A stretch of DNA of 64,000 nt, from contig NZ_JACHMX010000001.1 of the NCBI RefSeq assembly GCF_014205155.1, positions 7,936,001 to 8,000,000 on the forward strand. Reading direction: 5' to 3'. The translations under genes were made by a program, and so were the position numbers. Under the pieces are notes generated by a model. That model searched no databases. It saw only the letters and a program-made list of their open reading frames with translations, and had not been told where the DNA came from. Below, piece by piece: positions 8,081 through 17,369 of this stretch. The DNA comes from Amycolatopsis umgeniensis (GTDB lineage Bacteria > Actinomycetota > Actinomycetes > Mycobacteriales > Pseudonocardiaceae). Each line of letters starts with the position of its first letter. Within the stretch, counting starts at the first letter, position 1.

Positions 8081-8744
8081 ACGCTTCACCGCGCGCGTCC
8101 GCCAACGGCCGCATCGGCCCGGACCGGGTGTGCGCGGTGAAGAACGTGTCCGCGTCCGGATGGACCATCGGGAACGACAACGGCTCGTCCCGCTCGAGCA
8201 CGGCGTCCTCCAGCGCGGCGACGAGCCGGTCTTCCCAGGAGCGATCCCTGGCCGGGACGTGCCCCCGCAGGACGTCGGACAGCACGGTGAACGGTCCGCC
8301 CGGTTCGAGGCTGTGCGGCCAGTAGACGACCGAAAGCAGTCCGCCCGGGCGTAGCGCGCCTGCCCAGGACCGGAGCGCGGCGTCGGGTTCGGGGAGTTGC
8401 TGCAGGCCGAAGACCGAGACGACGGCCGCTGCCGTGACGTCGAGTGCCGAGGCGTCGCCTTCGACGACGCGCACGAGCGGGTTGCCCGCCGCCCGGCGCC
8501 GGGCCAGCGCGGTCATGCCCGCCGACAGGTCGATACCGATGATTTCGCGTCCCGGTAGCCGTTCGGTGAGCAGGTCCAGCTCCGGGAAGGTCCCGCAGCA
8601 GGGGACGAGAACGGGGCCGTCGGGCAGGTCCGGGGGGAGGGCCCGCACCGCGGCGGCGACCCACGGCGCGAACCGCGGGACGTAGTAGGCCTCGTATCCC
8701 TCGGCGGCCGCGTCCCATCCCCTGGCGAGGTCTCCGGCGGTCAG
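7986..8744 (-). CDS. Class I SAM-dependent methyltransferase
   Basis: About 252 residues. VLVPCCGTFPELDLL is the glycine-rich SAM motif I, IIGIDLSAGM motif II, VVEGDASAL motif III and ALRPGGLLSVVYWP the later strand, so this is a Rossmann-fold methyltransferase of the UbiE/type-11 kind. The substrate is unknown. No ATG, GTG or TTG exists near the natural N-terminus; a CTG at 8744 overlaps the TGA of the upstream DUF998 gene and is the most plausible start. The upstream gene is probably co-transcribed. Confidence 0.8.
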   Translation of the reverse strand: MTAGDLARGWDAAAEGYEAYYVPRFAPWVAAAVRALPPDLPDGPVLVPCCGTFPELDLLTERLPGREIIGIDLSAGMTALARRRAAGNPLVRVVEGDASALDVTAAAVVSVFGLQQLPEPDAALRSWAGALRPGGLLSVVYWPHSLEPGGPFTVLSDVLRGHVPARDRSWEDRLVAALEDAVLERDEPLSFPMVHPDADTFFTAHTRSGPMRPLADARGEAFIAVLREEFLRRAPEGEWRHRPSARHIVARA

Positions 8745-9421
8745 GACGCGACCCGCAAGGCCTCGTCGGGAACCGGTGCGACCACCCGGGGCGGGATGAG
8801 CAGCGACGCCAGCGCGATCAGCCCGGTCAGCGCCATCGCGCGTTCGACCAGCCCCAGCGGGATCGCCTGCCACCACGGCCTGCCGCCGTTCATCGAGACC
8901 ACGATCGCCCCGAGGATCACGCCGAACCAGGCCAGCGCCGCCACCGCGAGCACCCGCGTCACCGCGCGGCGCGCGGGGGAGGACGGGAAGACGGCCTTGG
9001 CGGCGAACCACACGGCCAGGGGCAGGCAGACGAAGGCCACGACGCTCGCGATCCGGTGCACCGTCCCGCCGGCGCTCGGCCCGATCGCCCAGTTGTTCTT
9101 GGGGAACGCCACGATCACCACCAGGCTCAGCGTCCAGAGCGCGCAGAAGACCGACGCCGCGGACAGCGCGGGAAGATGCTTGCGGCGGATCAGCGCGCCG
9201 AAGCCGATCGCCGAACCGAACGCGACCAGCAGGACCGCGACATCGAAGATCCACTTGTTCTCGCTCAGCGCGTATTCGCTGATGGTGCGGCGGACCGGGC
9301 TGATGCCGCTGGTGGCAGGCAGGACCTGCAGCAGCAGGATCAGCAGCGCACCACCGGCGACCGAGACCACGGCGGCCAGCAGGGCCAGCGGGGATCTGGC
9401 GGTGACCTGGGACGTCGTCAT
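8741..9421 (-). CDS. DUF998 family membrane protein
   Basis: 226 residues with six hydrophobic segments. The SPVRRTISEYAL motif after the first membrane helix is typical of DUF998 proteins, whose function is unknown. Start at ATG 9421 (MTTSQV), because the upstream extension has no membrane or family character. The stop overlaps the start of the methyltransferase, suggesting coupled expression. Confidence 0.8.
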   Translation of the reverse strand: MTTSQVTARSPLALLAAVVSVAGGALLILLLQVLPATSGISPVRRTISEYALSENKWIFDVAVLLVAFGSAIGFGALIRRKHLPALSAASVFCALWTLSLVVIVAFPKNNWAIGPSAGGTVHRIASVVAFVCLPLAVWFAAKAVFPSSPARRAVTRVLAVAALAWFGVILGAIVVSMNGGRPWWQAIPLGLVERAMALTGLIALASLLIPPRVVAPVPDEALRVAS

Positions 9422-9611
9422 GGTTGAAAGGTAACCACCCAACCTGAAGGTTTTCTTAGGCCGACCTGTCGGAATCGACAGGAAAGTCCCATTCTCCGGC
9501 GCACGCGGTGGTGATCGTTCCGGCACGGTCGGTGAGATCGTTGGGCCGAAAGGGGTGCAGGCGACTTGTGGCGGGTCCCTCGGGTGGGGTCTCGGGTCTA
9601 GGGTCTCGCTA

Positions 9612-9650
9612 CCGGTGACCTCACCCGGTCACCGGACTGTCCAAGGAGGT
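9612..9650 (+). promoter_or_regulatory. Inverted repeat and ribosome site before the M14 gene
   Basis: CCGGTGACC (9612-9620) pairs with GGTCACCGG (9627-9635) around a 6-nt loop. AAGGAGGT at 9643-9650 is a near-perfect ribosome site 6 nt before GTG 9657 and decides the start. The hairpin sits just upstream of it and could influence translation or bind a repressor. Confidence 0.5.
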
Positions 9651-9656
9651 CAGTCT

Positions 9657-12155
9657 GTGGGGTATTCACCAAACCGGCGAAGAGCGGGATGGACGGCGGC
9701 GACACTGGTGCTCGCCGGCACGTTCGTGGCACTTCCGTCGGCCACGACGGCGGTGGCCGCGGACAACGTGGTGCGAGCCAATCAGGCCGTGGCGCGTTCC
9801 TGTTTCGCCGCGCTCCAGAAGCCGGGCGCGTCCGGCACCGATCGCCGGGAGTTCACGTCCACAGTAGACGGTCTGCTGCAGGCGCGCCTCGCGCCGCGCG
9901 GCGGCAACGAGGGTGACTGGGACCTCGCCGTCTTCGACAAGGCCACCGGCGCCGTGGTCGCCGCGTCCGCCGCGTTGCGCAGCCACGAGCTCGCCGAAGG
10001 CTTCGTGAAGAAGGACCAGAAACTGGTCGTGCAGACCTGCCGGTACGACGGGCAGACGCGCGACGCGGTCCTGGGGGTCGACTTCCTCGCGCTCACACCG
10101 CAGGGGACACCGACCGGCGTCGCGCCCGCGCCGCAGCGCGCCGAACTGGTCCGGGTCGAGACCCCGGCCAAGCAGGACAAGGACAAGCTGCTCCGGCTCG
10201 GCCTGGACGTCACCGAGAAGGCCGACGCCACCGGTGTCGAGGTCGTTCTCGCCGACGACGCCGATCGGAAGACGCTGGCCGACAACGGCTTCAAGTCGAA
10301 GGTGGTCGACGCCGACCTTTCGGCCCGGTCGATCCAGAACGCCAAGACCGACCGCGAGTACGCCGCGAAGACGCCCGGCTCCACGCTGCCGTCCGGGCGC
10401 ACGAGCTACCGGCACCTCTACGACTACCAGTTCGAGGTCAAGGAACTGGCCCGCAAGAACCCCAAGCTCGTCACGGCGTTCACGCTGCCGCAGCCGACCT
10501 GGGAAGGCCGCGACGTCATCGGCCTGGAGATCGCCACCGACGTCAAGAACATCGCGGACGGCAAACCCGTCAACTTCACCATGGGCGTGCACCACGCCCG
10601 GGAGTGGCCCGCGGGCGAGCACGCGATGGAATGGGCGCACGAACTGGTCAAGGGCTACACCGGCAACAACGCCGAAGTCCGCGGTCTGGTCGGCCGGACC
10701 CGCAACATCATCGTGCCGATCGTCAACGCCGACGGCTTCGAAATCTCCCGTGAAGCCGAGCCCAAGGGCGACTTCTCGCGCTTCGACTACGAGATGAAGC
10801 GCAAGAACTGCAACGTCAACGACTCGCCCAAGGAGTTCGCGACCGGCGTCTGCAAGGCGAACCCCGGCGGCCGTGAACGCGGCACCGACCCGAACCGCAA
10901 CTACGCGGGCTTCTGGGGCGGCGCCGGCGCGTCGACCGTGTGGCGCAACGACACCTTCCGCGGCTCCGGCCCGTTCTCCGAGCCGGAGACGCAGAACATC
11001 CGCTCGATCGTGTCCAACCGCCAGGTGACCAACCTGATCACGCTGCACACCTTCTCCAACCTGGTGCTGCGTGTCCCGGGTGTCGCCGCCGTCCGCCCGC
11101 CGCTCGACGAGCCGGCGTACAAGGCTCTCGGCGACAAGATGGCCTCGCGCAACGGGTACACCAGCCAGCCGTCGTGGGCGCTCTACGACACGACCGGCTC
11201 GACCGAGGACTGGTCGTACTGGGCCACCGGTGGCTGGGGCTTCACCTTCGAGATCGGCAACACCGAGTTCCACCCGCCGTTCCAGGCCGGTGTCGTCGCC
11301 GAGTACACCGGCGTCGCCCCCGCCGCGGGCGCGGGCAAGGGTGGCAACCGCGGTGCCTTCATCGACATGCTGGCCAACACCGCCGACCCGGCGGCCCACT
11401 CGACGCTGATCGGTACGGCGCCGAAGGGTTACCAGCTGAAGCTGCACAAGACGTTCCAGACGCCGACGGCGCCGGTCGTGCAGCCGGACGGTTCGACGAA
11501 GCCGCCGATCTACGTGACCGACAACCTGAACTCGTCGCTTGCGTCGACCGGTGGCCGGTTCGCGTGGTCGATCAACCCGTCGACCCGGCCCTACGTCGCG
11601 GGCCGCTACGGCCGCGAGCCGCAGGGTCCGGCGCAGGCGAACATCGCGGTGACGAACCCGGCCGGCGTGCCGGCGATCAACACCAACTACCCGGCCGATC
11701 CGGCCTCGGAGAGCTTCACGTTCCACGTGGACGGGCTCCCCAAGGTGGACAACGGGAAGTTCAGCGTCGACGTCAAGTGGGCCAGCCCGGACACGGACTG
11801 GGACCTGTACGTCTTCGACGCCGCGGGCAACATGGTGTCGTCGTCGGCGAACGGCGGGACCACGGAAGAGCACGCGACCCTGTTCGACCCGCCCGCCGGG
11901 GACTACCGGGCCGTGCTGGTCAACTACGCACAGGCCAGCCCGTCCACTGTGGACGACTGGACCGGCGGCGTTTCGTTCCAGTCGCCGATCCCGCCGACCT
12001 ACGGCCCCAAGGAGGCGTACCAGCTGACCTGTACGTCGCCGAAGGGCAAGCTCGTCGGACTGGCGGACGTCTACATCGACCGCGGCCAGACGGTCGACGT
12101 CGGTGAGGTCTGCACCCGTTCCGCGCGCGCCAAGAAGGAGCGCTCGGGCCGGTAG
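9657..12155 (+). CDS. Secreted zinc carboxypeptidase, M14 family
   Basis: 832 residues. A Sec-type signal peptide (basic start, hydrophobic core, cleavage near TAVAADN) is followed by an N-terminal domain and then the peptidase. Zinc ligands and catalysis: His313 and Glu316 in HHAREWPAGE, His464 in LITLHTFSN, and catalytic Glu532 in FTFEIGNTE. Two segments, GDWDLAVFD near the N-terminus and DTDWDLYVFDAAG near the C-terminus, look like pre-peptidase/PPC-type beta domains used in secretion or surface binding. M14 enzymes remove C-terminal residues from peptides. Followed by a long hairpin. Confidence 0.93.
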   Translation: MGYSPNRRRAGWTAATLVLAGTFVALPSATTAVAADNVVRANQAVARSCFAALQKPGASGTDRREFTSTVDGLLQARLAPRGGNEGDWDLAVFDKATGAVVAASAALRSHELAEGFVKKDQKLVVQTCRYDGQTRDAVLGVDFLALTPQGTPTGVAPAPQRAELVRVETPAKQDKDKLLRLGLDVTEKADATGVEVVLADDADRKTLADNGFKSKVVDADLSARSIQNAKTDREYAAKTPGSTLPSGRTSYRHLYDYQFEVKELARKNPKLVTAFTLPQPTWEGRDVIGLEIATDVKNIADGKPVNFTMGVHHAREWPAGEHAMEWAHELVKGYTGNNAEVRGLVGRTRNIIVPIVNADGFEISREAEPKGDFSRFDYEMKRKNCNVNDSPKEFATGVCKANPGGRERGTDPNRNYAGFWGGAGASTVWRNDTFRGSGPFSEPETQNIRSIVSNRQVTNLITLHTFSNLVLRVPGVAAVRPPLDEPAYKALGDKMASRNGYTSQPSWALYDTTGSTEDWSYWATGGWGFTFEIGNTEFHPPFQAGVVAEYTGVAPAAGAGKGGNRGAFIDMLANTADPAAHSTLIGTAPKGYQLKLHKTFQTPTAPVVQPDGSTKPPIYVTDNLNSSLASTGGRFAWSINPSTRPYVAGRYGREPQGPAQANIAVTNPAGVPAINTNYPADPASESFTFHVDGLPKVDNGKFSVDVKWASPDTDWDLYVFDAAGNMVSSSANGGTTEEHATLFDPPAGDYRAVLVNYAQASPSTVDDWTGGVSFQSPIPPTYGPKEAYQLTCTSPKGKLVGLADVYIDRGQTVDVGEVCTRSARAKKERSGR

Positions 12156-12167
12156 TTTCAGTAGTCA

Positions 12168-12222
12168 GCGCGTGAAGGCCCCCTTCCCTCGGCTCAGCCG
12201 AGGGAAGGGGGCCTTCACGCGC
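12168..12222. terminator. Perfect 27-bp hairpin between convergent genes
   Basis: Arms 12168-12194 and 12196-12222 are exact reverse complements with the GTGAAGGCCCCCTTCCC core shared with other hairpins here. It separates the carboxypeptidase (+) from the DnaJ-NERD gene (-), as expected for a bidirectional terminator. Confidence 0.75.
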
Positions 12223-12244
12223 ATCCGGCACCTGGGTGGCGGTT

Positions 12245-13324
12245 TCAGGCGGCGCCGGTGAGGCGGTCCCGGACGACCCGCATCGTCGGCGAGTCCACAG
12301 TGGACGGCTCCGCCGCCAGCCAGCCGCCGATCTCGTGCAGGAACTGCTCCGGCGTCATCGGCGGCGCGGGGGAGGGATCGTCGTGGTCCGTGGTGATCTC
12401 GCCGGTCCGGCTCGGGTACACGATCATCGCCCCGCGCAACGTGACCCCCGGCAGGATCCGCCGGTATTCGGCGAGGCTTTCGGTCAGCCTGCTCCCGCCG
12501 CCGCGGAAGGCGCGGCCGTTGCGCAGCAGGCGATCGTCGTCGTCGGTTTCGTAGTGTCCCGGCAGCCACAGCTTCGATTCGACGAGCACAAGCCGCTTCC
12601 CGCACAGCACCGCGTGGTCGACGTCGGCGAACACCGAGTCCGGCCACGAGAGGCCGTGGAAGATGCGGGCGCCGGGCAACCTGGTCAGGTAGCGCTCGAG
12701 CAGATCGGCGGTGAGCCGCTCGGCGAGCTCGTCGGCCTCGGTGCCGGGGGTGCCGAACACGCGCTTCCCGCCGAACTCGGCGGCGAACCGGTTCTTGGCG
12801 CGCGAGGCGGCGAGGTAGCCGCGGGCGAGCCGTTGCACCAGCAGGGCCGTTCCGGCGGTCAGGATCAGCCAGACGATCAGCGTGGGGGCCGAGAATCCGA
12901 CGCCGGTCAGCACCGGCAGCAGCACCAGCACCATCCCGCCGACCGCGGCCACGACCGGGGTGTGCCCGGGGCCGCGCCGCCGTCCGTGCCGCACTCGCTC
13001 GTCCTGTGCGGCGAATTCCCACCATTCGAGGTCTTCCGGATCGATCACGACCCGCTCGGGCTCGTAGCCCGGCTCGTCGCCGAAGCGGCGTCTCGGCCGC
13101 GGCCGGATCGGCGCGCGCACGGACCGGCCGTCCGCGTCGTAGCCCGCGCGCCGCAGCGGATCGCTGAGCGTGTCGTAGGCCTCGCGGACCAGCTGGAACG
13201 TGAGCGCGGAACCCCCGGCGTCCGGGTGATGCGACTTCGCCAGCCGCCGGTACGCGGTCTTGATCTCGTTGACCGAGGCGGCCTTGCCCACGCCGAGCAC
13301 CTCGTAGTAGTCGACAGCTGGCAC
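12245..13324 (-). CDS. DnaJ - transmembrane - NERD fusion protein
   Basis: 359 residues from GTG 13324, chosen because GGAGGTGA lies 7 nt upstream. Residues 1-65 are a J-domain ([15 protein letters not shown] with the HPD tripeptide that stimulates Hsp70 ATPase). Two hydrophobic helices follow in the middle. The C-terminal half has the pattern [21 protein letters not shown], matching the nuclease-related NERD fold (Asp...Glu-x-Lys). The fusion suggests a membrane-anchored co-chaperone with a DNA- or RNA-processing domain. Nuclease activity is inferred only. No dnaK is nearby. Confidence 0.8.
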   Translation of the reverse strand: MPAVDYYEVLGVGKAASVNEIKTAYRRLAKSHHPDAGGSALTFQLVREAYDTLSDPLRRAGYDADGRSVRAPIRPRPRRRFGDEPGYEPERVVIDPEDLEWWEFAAQDERVRHGRRRGPGHTPVVAAVGGMVLVLLPVLTGVGFSAPTLIVWLILTAGTALLVQRLARGYLAASRAKNRFAAEFGGKRVFGTPGTEADELAERLTADLLERYLTRLPGARIFHGLSWPDSVFADVDHAVLCGKRLVLVESKLWLPGHYETDDDDRLLRNGRAFRGGGSRLTESLAEYRRILPGVTLRGAMIVYPSRTGEITTDHDDPSPAPPMTPEQFLHEIGGWLAAEPSTVDSPTMRVVRDRLTGAA

Positions 13325-13508
13325 GGGCGGTTCACCTCCAAAGGGCCGGGCCGCAACACTATTCGGCCGCCGCCGGGGCACCGCAACCACCTCCGCGGCG
13401 CGTCGGGGTGACCTCGTGGGCATACTGTTTCGCTTGTGGCGGAACGAGGTCCACCTCCGGCGCGTCCTGGATATCGTGGAGATCGAGAGCGCACGAGGAA
13501 GGACAGCG

Positions 13509-14342
13509 GTGGAAGAACCGGTTACGGGCACGGCCGCGAGGGTTCCGTTCACGGTCTTGCCGCCATCGGCCGAGGTCAGCGGCCCCGCGCCGGTGGTGGT
13601 CGCCTGGCACATGATCGACGCGCCCCGCTCGGATGCCGCGTTCGCGGCCGCGTTGCCGCTGGCCGGGGTGCCTGCGTGGCGGGTGTACCTCGGAATGCCG
13701 TTGTGCGGCGCGAGAATGGTCGACGGCACGATGGACGCGATCGTCGAGCGGGCCCGCCGTGACGCGATGCTCGCCTACATCGACCCCATCACCGCGCAGG
13801 CGGCGCTGGAATTCCCCGCCGCGCTGGCCGAACTGCGCGAACGCTTCGGCTTCGACACTTCCCGGTTGGCCGTCGTCGGCGGTTCGCTCGGCGGTGCCGT
13901 GGCGCTGACGATCCTGGCCACGAGGGAGATCCCGGTCCGCGCGGCGGCCCTGGTCAACCCCGCCGTGCGGGGGCGTTCGGTGGTCGGCCTGGTGGAAACC
14001 ATGCTGGAGCAGCCGTATCAGTGGAACGACGAGGCGAACCAGGCGGCGGATCGGCTCGACTTCGTCGCACGATCGGGTGAAATCTCGGCCCGGGAAACGC
14101 AGGTTCCCTTACTGGCGGTCAGCGGCGAAGAGGATTTCCCCGCTTTCCGCGCGGACACCGACGAACTCGTCGAGGCGTTGCGCGGGCAGTACGCCGAGCC
14201 GGACGACGTCCACTTGACCAGGGTGCCCGGTCTCGCGCACCCGCTCGCCGAAGACCCGGGCATCGACCCCGCGCCGCAACTGCCGATCGCGAAGGTGGTC
14301 GACGACGCGGTCACCGAGTGGCTGGTCCGCCATCTGAGCTAG
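13509..14342 (+). CDS. Alpha/beta hydrolase
   Basis: 277 residues from GTG 13509, which has AGGAAGGA 5 nt upstream; a longer reading back to 13416 has no such site. [12 protein letters not shown] is the nucleophile elbow with catalytic Ser; [14 protein letters not shown] and [11 protein letters not shown] carry the likely Asp and His. Cytoplasmic, substrate unknown. The stop overlaps the stop of the convergent membrane-protein gene. Confidence 0.8.
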   Translation: MEEPVTGTAARVPFTVLPPSAEVSGPAPVVVAWHMIDAPRSDAAFAAALPLAGVPAWRVYLGMPLCGARMVDGTMDAIVERARRDAMLAYIDPITAQAALEFPAALAELRERFGFDTSRLAVVGGSLGGAVALTILATREIPVRAAALVNPAVRGRSVVGLVETMLEQPYQWNDEANQAADRLDFVARSGEISARETQVPLLAVSGEEDFPAFRADTDELVEALRGQYAEPDDVHLTRVPGLAHPLAEDPGIDPAPQLPIAKVVDDAVTEWLVRHLS

Positions 14343-15238
14343 CAACCGGCGGGCGGCGGCGTCCGGGCGGGACCGAATTCCAGCCGGAGTTTGTCGGTCT
14401 TCGGGATCACGAAGGCCACTCCGGTCGGGGCCCGCCAGTTCGCCGGGAGGAAGACGTACTGGCCGCCGGACTGGAGCAGCAGCTTCAGCCCGGTGTACCG
14501 GTATTTGTAGGTCGAGTCGGGATCGGCGCATTTCACCTGCAGGACACCGCCTGCGGTGAGGTTGAGGCTTTCCGCGCTGTAGAGCGTCGCGGCGGGGCGC
14601 GTGGGGAGTTGCGCCGCGGTCTCGAACCCGCGCCGGACGCCGACGGCGGCGGAGTAGTCGCTGACGGCCCAGAACAGCCCGATGCTGACCAGCGCGTAGC
14701 CCAGGACGAGTTCCAGCAGGCTCGATCGCAGCGCCGAAGCCCAGTGACGCCAAGCGAACAGCAGCATCAGCACGCCGAGCGCGAAGCCGAGCCCCGGCAG
14801 GCCTGGACGGTCGCGGAACGGCTCCGGGTCCAGCGTGACGAACACGGTCGCGACGACGAGCAGGGCACCGAGTCCGGCCGCGACCGGGACGCAGATCCGG
14901 AGCAGCCGTGCCCATGAACGCTCGGTCAGCCGCAGCCGCAGGATCCGGACGGCGATCACGAAACCGAGCACCGTCCCCGCGGCACCCGCCAGCGGCAGGT
15001 ACAAACCGTCGACACCGCGCGCGAAGATCTCGTCCGGCGTCTGGGCGAGAAGCGTGTAGTGCACGCGGAAGTACGCGAAGAGCACCTGCGTCTCGACCAG
15101 CCCGAAGAAGTACAGCAGCGCGGTGAGCAGGGTCGTGTTGGCCAGCACCGCACCGACCAGTTTGAGCGCCTGTGGTGGCCCGGGGTCGGGCTCGGTGGCC
15201 GGGGGCGAGGGGCGCCGCAGGCCGCGCCGCGCGGTCAT
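14339..15238 (-). CDS. Hypothetical membrane protein
   Basis: 299 residues with about five hydrophobic helices in the first two thirds (first helix near VLANTTLLTALLYFFGLVE) and a soluble C-terminal tail. I do not recognise a family. Start at ATG 15238, which overlaps the upstream lipoprotein stop as ATGA, so the two are an operon and the proteins may work together at the cell envelope. Confidence 0.6.
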   Translation of the reverse strand: MTARRGLRRPSPPATEPDPGPPQALKLVGAVLANTTLLTALLYFFGLVETQVLFAYFRVHYTLLAQTPDEIFARGVDGLYLPLAGAAGTVLGFVIAVRILRLRLTERSWARLLRICVPVAAGLGALLVVATVFVTLDPEPFRDRPGLPGLGFALGVLMLLFAWRHWASALRSSLLELVLGYALVSIGLFWAVSDYSAAVGVRRGFETAAQLPTRPAATLYSAESLNLTAGGVLQVKCADPDSTYKYRYTGLKLLLQSGGQYVFLPANWRAPTGVAFVIPKTDKLRLEFGPARTPPPAGC

Positions 15239-15744
15239 CCCGCCGTGGTCTCGGTGGGGTGCTCGCCGGTGGACACCGGGCTTTCCGAGGTCGTGGTCTC
15301 TTCGGTGACCTCGGGTTTGCACTCGACGGCCTTGATCGTCACCGTCCCGCCGGGTTTGACCGGGGAGTGGGTGATGCTCGCGGTGCATTCGCCCTTGCCG
15401 ACGACCACGACCTTCACACCGCACAGGCTCGGGCCACAGGCCTTCCTGATGTCGCCGCGGATGTCCGACTGGGCGATCGTCGGGGCGGCGCCGAGGCGGG
15501 TGTGGTCGTAGATGATCGGGCTGCCGGGTACTCCCGGCGCCGGACCGTCGGTGTGGCCGCCGCCCCCGCCGGACGACGCGGACGACGTCGAGCCCGCCGA
15601 TGCCGTCGGGGCGACCTCCGTCGTCACCCCGCTCTCCGTGCTCACGTCGGCCGGAGCCGTGTCGCGGGGTGCCGACGTTCCGCCGCAAGCCGTCGCGAAG
15701 CCGAGAGCGGCGATCGCCATCGTCGCGCTGAACAGCCGTTTCAT
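15235..15744 (-). CDS. Putative lipoprotein
   Basis: 169 residues. The N-terminus MKRLFSATMAIAALGFATAC is a signal peptide ending in a lipobox-like ATA|C, so the Cys would be lipidated. A Ser/Gly/Thr-rich linker precedes a small domain with three more Cys. Start at ATG 15744 with GGTGAGG upstream; a GTG three codons earlier is possible. Function unknown; coupled to the following membrane protein gene. Confidence 0.65.
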   Translation of the reverse strand: MKRLFSATMAIAALGFATACGGTSAPRDTAPADVSTESGVTTEVAPTASAGSTSSASSGGGGGHTDGPAPGVPGSPIIYDHTRLGAAPTIAQSDIRGDIRKACGPSLCGVKVVVVGKGECTASITHSPVKPGGTVTIKAVECKPEVTEETTTSESPVSTGEHPTETTAG

Positions 15745-15923
15745 GGACCTCACCGTCCTCGTGAAGACGTCCTTCTGGATAAGGACGCGGAACCACTACT
15801 CCCTGATACGTCCCGGATTGGTCCATTCGGGCGTATTTCGCTGATTCGGCCCGTTGGGGCAATTCCGGATGTCCCAGGGCGCGACAACTTCGCCGCCTGG
15901 CCTTCCGACACGCCGCAAATTAT

Positions 15924-15942
15924 GTTAAGAAACTTTACTAAC
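15924..15942. promoter_or_regulatory. Imperfect palindrome, ROK/NagC-like operator candidate
   Basis: GTTAAGAAACTTTACTAAC is a 19-bp imperfect palindrome (pattern GTTAnnAAAnTTTnnTAAC) in an unusually AT-rich patch 18 nt before the permease start. Its form resembles operators of ROK-family repressors, and the downstream operon includes a ROK kinase. No ROK repressor gene is in the window. Confidence 0.5.
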
Positions 15943-15959
15943 TAATAGGGAGGCGCGTT

Positions 15960-17369
15960 TTGAGTTCATCCCCGCAGCCGGGGCTCGAGCGGAAGATCGG
16001 GCCGCTGCAGGCGACCGCCATCAACATGACCCAGATGTGCGGGATCGGCCCGTTCGTCACCATCCCCGCGATGGTGGCGACCCTCGGCGGCCCGCAGGCC
16101 ATGTTCGGCTGGCTCATCGGCGCGATCATCGCGCTGGCCGACGGCCTGATCTGGGCCGAACTCGGCGCCGCCCTCCCCGGTGCCGGCGGCACCTACGTCT
16201 ACCTGCGAGAGGCGTTCGGCTTCCGGACCGGCAGGCTCATGCCGTTCCTGTTCGCCTGGAGCGCGGTGCTGTTCATCCCGCTGATCATGTCCACCGGCAT
16301 CATCGGACTCGTCCAGTACCTCGGGTACCTGATCCCGGGGGTGGCGGACGAGGGCGGGACCACCGGGCTCGGCAAGGTCATCGGGCTCGGCGTCATCGTG
16401 CTGGTCGTGCTGGCGCTGTTCCGCCGGATCGGCGAGATCGGGAAGCTGACCACGGTCCTGTTCGCGATCATGCTGTTCGCCGCGCTTTCGGTGATCGTCG
16501 CGGCCTTCACGCATTTCGACGGCGCGCAAGCGTTCGCCTTCACGCCGGGAGCGTTCTCGTTCGGCGGCGGCGCGTTCTGGGCCGGGCTCGGCGCCGGCCT
16601 GATCATCGCCATCTACGACTACCTCGGCTACAACACCAGCGCCTATCTCGGCGGCGAGGTGCGTGATCCGGGACGGACGCTGCCGCGGTCGATCATCTTC
16701 TCGATCCTCGGCATCATGAGCCTGTACTTCCTGCTGCAGCTCGGCGTGCTGGGCTCGATCCCGCTGGAGGAGCTGAAGAGCGCGACGTCGGTCGCCTCCA
16801 CCGTGCTGGAACAGGCCTGGGGCACGGGCGCGGCCAAGGCCATCACCGTGTTCATCGTGATCGCGGCGATCGGGTCGGTGTTCGCCGGTCTCCTCGGCGG
16901 CTCGCGGGTCCCGTTCGAGGCCGCGCGCGACAAGGTGTTCCTGCCGGTCTTCGCCAAACTGCATCCGAAACTGAACCTGCCGACAGCCGGTGTGCTGACG
17001 ATGGGGCTCATCACCGCGATCGGGTCGCTGTTCACGCTGACCGCGGTGATCAACGCGGCGGTCACGGTGCTGGTGATCATCCAGTCTCTCGCGCAGGTCG
17101 CGGCGATCGTGGTGCTGCGGCGACGGCGCCCGGAACTGCACCGGCCGTACCGCCAATGGCTCTATCCGATCCCGACGGTCATCGCGTTGCTCGGCTGGGT
17201 CTACATCTACTTCTCGGCCACCTGGCTCTCGATCGGGCTTTCGGTGGGATGGATCGCGCTCGGGGTGGCGGCGTTCCTCGCCTATGCGAAGGCGGAGCGG
17301 GTGTGGCCGTTCGGGCCCAAGGGAATCCAGGAATCGTTCGCGGGGGCGGCAGAGGGGAACGGGAAGTGA
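15960..17369 (+). CDS. APC family amino acid/amine permease
   Basis: 469 residues with twelve hydrophobic helices. The opening GPLQATAINMTQMCGIGPFV and GAALPGAGGTYVYLREAFG are characteristic of amino acid-polyamine-organocation transporters. The start is TTG 15960 with GGGAGG 6 nt upstream. The gene ends in a GTGA overlap with a ROK sugar kinase, an unusual pairing that suggests an amino sugar or sugar-amine substrate, although that is inference. Likely controlled from the palindrome at 15924-15942. Confidence 0.85.
   Translation: MSSSPQPGLERKIGPLQATAINMTQMCGIGPFVTIPAMVATLGGPQAMFGWLIGAIIALADGLIWAELGAALPGAGGTYVYLREAFGFRTGRLMPFLFAWSAVLFIPLIMSTGIIGLVQYLGYLIPGVADEGGTTGLGKVIGLGVIVLVVLALFRRIGEIGKLTTVLFAIMLFAALSVIVAAFTHFDGAQAFAFTPGAFSFGGGAFWAGLGAGLIIAIYDYLGYNTSAYLGGEVRDPGRTLPRSIIFSILGIMSLYFLLQLGVLGSIPLEELKSATSVASTVLEQAWGTGAAKAITVFIVIAAIGSVFAGLLGGSRVPFEAARDKVFLPVFAKLHPKLNLPTAGVLTMGLITAIGSLFTLTAVINAAVTVLVIIQSLAQVAAIVVLRRRRPELHRPYRQWLYPIPTVIALLGWVYIYFSATWLSIGLSVGWIALGVAAFLAYAKAERVWPFGPKGIQESFAGAAEGNGK

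Noticed and set aside
9666..11873. 735-codon minus-strand frame
   Set aside because: Antisense to the M14 carboxypeptidase, whose signal peptide and zinc ligands are clear; the antisense product has low-complexity Arg/Val composition.
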